In this document: piece by piece, positions 6,060 to 8,662 of the stretch
How the letters are laid out: each line of letters starts with the position of its first letter
Numbering within the stretch: the stretch's first letter is position 1
Assembly: GCA_903887035.1 (NCBI GenBank)
Contig: CAISOG010000118.1
Coordinates: 1-8,662, forward strand
Source: an uncultured Holosporaceae bacterium
GTDB taxonomy: Bacteria > Pseudomonadota > Alphaproteobacteria > CAISOG01
Direction: 5' to 3'
Length of the DNA stretch: 8,662 nucleotides
Notes under the pieces: model-generated
Seen by the model: the letters and a program-made list of their open reading frames with translations, nothing else
Database searches by the model: none
What the model was told of the DNA's origin: nothing
Program-made: the position numbers and the translations under genes

Positions 6060-7274
6060 ATGTTAACCGACAATTCCGTTTCAACCACTCCCGACGTTAT
6101 CCCTGCCGCTGTTCCTGTTGCCCCTTTGGCAGAGGGAGAAGAGGGAGCGGCGGCGGGTCATGCCCCTATCGACCTGCTGACCGCTGGTTGGGCGGAGGTG
6201 CAGGCGCGCCTGGGCGGGATCGCGCTGCCCAAATGGCGGTGGCAACAGGTGCAACAGGCGATCTGGCGGCAGGGGGTTCAGCATATCAGCGATCTGACCA
6301 CCTGGCCAAAGGCGTTGCGCGCCAAGCTGGCTGAGGTGGCCTTTCTGGCGCGCCCGCAAATCAGCCAGCAGCAGGTGTCGCAGGATGGCACCATCAAATG
6401 GCTGCTACGCCTGGCCGATGGGCAGGAGGTGGAGTGTGTGTTTATCCCCGAATCGGATCGCGGCACCCTGTGCGTTTCCAGCCAGGTTGGTTGCACCCTG
6501 AACTGCCGTTTTTGCCACACGGGCACGCAAAATTTGGTGCGCAACCTGACCAGTGCCGAAATTTTGGGGCAGGTGTTGTTGGCTAAGGATGTGTTGGGCG
6601 ATTGGCCAGCCGATCGGCCAGACCGCCGCCTGACCAACATTGTCTTTATGGGCATGGGGGAACCGCTGTACAATTATGATCAGGTGTCGGCCGCCGTGCG
6701 CCGCCTGTTGCAGGAGGATGGGTTGAACTTTTCCAAACGGCGCGTCACCCTGTCAACCGCAGGGGTGGTGCCGATGATTGCAAGGGTGGGGGAGGAGTTG
6801 GGTATCTCCCTGGCCGTTTCGCTGCACGCCGCCCGCGATGTGGTGCGGGATGAGATTGTGCCGCTGAACCGCAAATACAACATAGCGGAGCTGTTGGCCG
6901 CTTGCCGCGCCTATCCCAGCGATCGTTTCCGCCGCATCACCTTTGAGTACGTCATGTTGGATGGGGTTAACGATAGCCTGGAGGATGCCCGCCGCCTGAT
7001 AGGGCTGCTGCACAAAATTCCAGCCAAAATTAACCTGATACCCTTTAACCCCTGGCCAGGCACCAACTATCGCTGCTCACCGCCAGAGCGGATTGAGGAA
7101 TTTGCCGATATTCTGTGGGCTGCGGGGCTTTCCGCGCCGATTCGCACCCCCAGGGGTAGTGACATTTTGGCCGCCTGTGGCCAGCTGAAGTCGGCCTCAG
7201 AAAAATTGCGGCGCAGCGTCACCAAAAAAGCCGAAATCGAGCAGGTGGCGGAGCAAGCTGCAGAGCAGGACTAA
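6060..7274 (+). CDS. rlmN: 23S rRNA (adenine2503-C2)/tRNA methyltransferase, radical SAM
   Basis: A radical SAM enzyme that methylates C2 of A2503 in 23S rRNA and of A37 in certain tRNAs, tuning the peptidyl-transferase centre and decoding. At 404 residues it is slightly longer than the usual 370-390 because of an Ala/Pro/Glu-rich N-terminal extension of about 35 residues. The 4Fe-4S motif is C145-x3-C149-x2-C152 (CTLNCRFC). The two cysteines of the catalytic cycle are present: Cys138 in TLCVSSQ and Cys373 in AACGQL. GMGEP (198-202) for SAM binding is intact. The ATG at 6060 has no Shine-Dalgarno; a six-codon frame (6046-6066) overlaps it. Because the first 35 residues are not conserved, a later start cannot be excluded. 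It converges on trxB with a 2-bp gap. Confidence 0.96.
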   Translation: MLTDNSVSTTPDVIPAAVPVAPLAEGEEGAAAGHAPIDLLTAGWAEVQARLGGIALPKWRWQQVQQAIWRQGVQHISDLTTWPKALRAKLAEVAFLARPQISQQQVSQDGTIKWLLRLADGQEVECVFIPESDRGTLCVSSQVGCTLNCRFCHTGTQNLVRNLTSAEILGQVLLAKDVLGDWPADRPDRRLTNIVFMGMGEPLYNYDQVSAAVRRLLQEDGLNFSKRRVTLSTAGVVPMIARVGEELGISLAVSLHAARDVVRDEIVPLNRKYNIAELLAACRAYPSDRFRRITFEYVMLDGVNDSLEDARRLIGLLHKIPAKINLIPFNPWPGTNYRCSPPERIEEFADILWAAGLSAPIRTPRGSDILAACGQLKSASEKLRRSVTKKAEIEQVAEQAAEQD

Positions 7275-7276
7275 GC

Positions 7277-8248
7277 CTAAGCCGCTGCTACCGATGGTTG
7301 GTCATTCAGCCAGCGTTCAGCGTCCAGCGCCGCCATGCAGCCCAGTCCCGCCGCGGTCACCGCCTGGCGATACACCTTATCCTTCACATCGCCCGCGGCA
7401 AAAACGCCAGGAATGCTGGTAAGGGTGCTGTCAGGCTTGGTTAGCAGATAGCCGTGTGCATCGGTTTCCAACTGCCCCTTAAACAGGCTGGTGGCGGGAT
7501 CATGGCCGATGGCGACAAAAACCCCCTCCACCGCAATGTCGGTGGTGGCCTGGCTGTTAATATCGCTAAGCCGTAGGCCTGTTACCGAATCCGCCTGGCC
7601 ATCGGCTTTGCGGGTACCCAACACCTCGGCAACGGCCTGATTCCACAGCACGGTGACGTTCGGCTTATCCAACAACCGCTGCTGCAACACCTTTTCCGCG
7701 CGCAGGGAATCGCGGCGGTGGATTAACACCACTTCGGCGGCCAGGCCTGATAGAAACAACGCCTCCTCAACCGCGGTGTTGCCGCCGCCGATAACCGCCA
7801 CCCGCTTGCCTTTATAGAAGAAGCCGTCACAGGTCGCACAGCCCGACACGCCAAAGCCGCGGAATAGGGTTTCGGATGGCAGACCAAGCCAACGCGCCTG
7901 CGCCCCTGTGGCGATGATAACGCTGTCAGCCAAGTAGATGTCACCACTATCCCCAACCGCCTTAAATGGCCGCTGGTTCAGGTCGATTTGCGCGATGATG
8001 TCATAGATTAATTGCGTGCCGACATGCTTGGCCTGCGCCTCCATCTGCTCCATCAGCCAGGGGCCCTGGATGGGGTTGGCAAAGCCAGGAAAATTTTCCA
8101 CCTCGGTGGTGACCGTCAACTGGCCACCAGGTTGGGGGCCTTGCACCAACATGGGCTGGCGATTGGCACGGGCGGCGTAAATGGCGGCGGTGTAGCCGGC
8201 GGGCCCACCACCGATGATCAAAATTTGTGTATGATAGGTTTGCGGCAT
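7277..8248 (-). CDS. trxB: Thioredoxin-disulfide reductase
   Basis: A cytosolic FAD enzyme that uses NADPH to reduce thioredoxin, supplying electrons for ribonucleotide reduction and disulfide repair. At 323 residues it is of normal length. In order: FAD-binding GGGPAGYTAA (13-22), the redox-active C137-A-T-C140 within SGCATCDGFF, the NADPH Rossmann motif GGGNTA (154-159), the 2'-phosphate-binding H177-R-R-x3-R183, and the second FAD motif GVFAAGDVKDKVYRQ, with the flavin-contacting RQA. The ATG at 8248 is preceded by a G-rich AGGGGGGA about 10 nt upstream, which is an unusual but usable Shine-Dalgarno. The gene stands alone on its strand, divergent from an Lrp-family regulator, an arrangement seen in other Alphaproteobacteria. 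No thioredoxin gene is adjacent. Confidence 0.97.
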   Translation of the reverse strand: MPQTYHTQILIIGGGPAGYTAAIYAARANRQPMLVQGPQPGGQLTVTTEVENFPGFANPIQGPWLMEQMEAQAKHVGTQLIYDIIAQIDLNQRPFKAVGDSGDIYLADSVIIATGAQARWLGLPSETLFRGFGVSGCATCDGFFYKGKRVAVIGGGNTAVEEALFLSGLAAEVVLIHRRDSLRAEKVLQQRLLDKPNVTVLWNQAVAEVLGTRKADGQADSVTGLRLSDINSQATTDIAVEGVFVAIGHDPATSLFKGQLETDAHGYLLTKPDSTLTSIPGVFAAGDVKDKVYRQAVTAAGLGCMAALDAERWLNDQPSVAAA

Positions 8249-8482
8249 CGCTTTAGATTCCCCCCTGTAGAAAATGCGTTTCCTTTGTGTATAAAGTCTG
8301 AGAGCGCAAAAGGCCAGCCATCACTATCAACATTTTAACGGGCACATTTTTGCCGCAATCATGCTTGCCAAAAGCTGCTTTTTCTTGTAAGAAAATTACA
8401 TAGACAAGAGTCAGAATATCAAATTCTCCTTCAGCGATGCTCTTGTTGTTTTCTTCACTATGTTAAGGATGACCGAACGACG
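8249..8482. promoter_or_regulatory. Divergent trxB-lrp control region with dyads
   Basis: A 234-bp spacer serving both genes. It holds a 13-bp dyad AAAAGC-T-GCTTTT (8370-8382), the pair CTTGT (8384-8388)/ACAAG (8404-8408) with 20-bp centre spacing, and a third copy CTCTTGT (8440-8446) inverted to ACAAGAG (8404-8410). TTGCCA (8365-8370) with TAAGAA 17 bp later is a weak promoter candidate for lrp. These could be binding sites for the adjacent Lrp-type regulator acting on itself and on trxB; that is inference. Confidence 0.45.
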
Positions 8483-8486
8483 ATGA
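8460..8486 (+). other. Possible leader peptide frame overlapping the lrp start
   Basis: An eight-codon frame, M-L-R-M-T-E-R-R, ends in a TGA that overlaps the lrp ATG as ATGA. Three of its eight codons are arginine (AGG, CGA, CGA). The frame has no Shine-Dalgarno of its own; AAGG at 8465-8468 lies inside it and could serve lrp at about 14 nt spacing. It may couple or attenuate lrp translation, or be chance. Confidence 0.25.
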
Positions 8487-8662
8487 CCACCCGCCCGATT
8501 AAATTGGATACGATTGACCGCAACATTTTGCGCACCCTTCAGGAAACTGGCCGCAAAAGCAATATTGACCTGGCTGAGGAGGTGGGGTTATCCGCCCCCC
8601 CCTGTTTGCGTCGGGTAAAAATCCTTGAGGAGGAGGGGTTTATCAAGGGCTATCACGCTGAG
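8483..8662 (+). CDS. lrp: Lrp/AsnC-family transcriptional regulator (N-terminal part)
   Basis: Only the first 60 codons are inside the window. They form the AsnC-type winged helix-turn-helix: KLDTIDRNIL (7-16) begins the domain, IDLAEEVGLSAPPCLRRVKIL (28-48) is the helix-turn-helix with the family-typical Leu-Ser and Pro-x-Cys-Leu-Arg-Arg, and EEEGFIKGY leads into the linker strand. Members bind DNA as octamers or dimers and respond to amino acids through a C-terminal RAM domain that lies beyond the edge. An eight-C run (8595-8602) encodes part of Ala-Pro-Pro; the frame continues intact across it. It is divergent from trxB. Whether it is the global Lrp or a local family member cannot be told from this fragment. 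Confidence 0.93.
   Translation, partial: MTTRPIKLDTIDRNILRTLQETGRKSNIDLAEEVGLSAPPCLRRVKILEEEGFIKGYHAE

Noticed and set aside
8361..8390. Nine-codon frame M-L-A-K-S-C-F-F-L in the trxB-lrp spacer
   Set aside because: No ribosome-binding site and far from lrp; expected by chance.
8595..8602. Possible frameshift in lrp at the eight-C run
   Set aside because: The helix-turn-helix reads through in one frame with family-typical residues on both sides.
1..8662. CRISPR, tRNA, rRNA, integrase, transposase or toxin-antitoxin features
   Set aside because: Looked for on both strands by eye; no repeat-spacer pattern, cloverleaf, or matching protein motif found.

Overview
The window looks like a chromosomal housekeeping stretch of an alphaproteobacterium. 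The taxon is inferred from gene content and arrangement: a D-Ala-D-Ala carboxypeptidase with a C-terminal SPOR domain, an AztA-like zinc ABC ATPase, trxB divergent from an lrp/asnC regulator, and coding DNA that is mostly clearly GC-rich. No rRNA, tRNA, CRISPR array, integrase or transposase is visible. I see no large undescribed system. The novelty here is at small scale: a short membrane-protein gene, a lone Flp-like pilin gene, an AT-rich orphan gene, and several shared motifs between genes.

Left part (1-2449). An AT-rich orphan gene of unknown function (14-415, about 35% GC in 61-360) converges on pgsA (phosphatidylglycerophosphate synthase, minus strand). A small Flp/type IVb pilin-like gene (1158-1346, plus) follows and converges on nemA (Old Yellow Enzyme family reductase, minus). 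The pilin and nemA stop codons share one TTAA.

Middle (2450-5101). A 215-bp divergent spacer precedes coaD (coenzyme A synthesis), then dac (a secreted SPOR-domain carboxypeptidase) with its own candidate promoter. A weak terminator-like hairpin follows, and then a small YciI-family gene.

Right part (5102-8662). On the minus strand, an AztA-like zinc-transport ATPase is preceded, 3 nt upstream, by a 36-codon single-pass membrane protein gene with a strong ribosome-binding site. The two form a small operon that lacks a permease or binding protein here. Across an AT-rich divergent promoter lies rlmN (plus), which converges on trxB with a 2-bp gap. A 234-bp spacer with several dyads separates trxB from the start of an Lrp/AsnC-family regulator that runs off the window end.

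The genes do not form one pathway. They cover phospholipid synthesis, CoA synthesis, cell-wall trimming, metal uptake, RNA methylation and redox homeostasis. Packing is tight: three of the four convergent pairs are separated by 5 bp or less. A CAAGAG-containing motif recurs upstream of yciI, rlmN and lrp and is the best hint of shared control.
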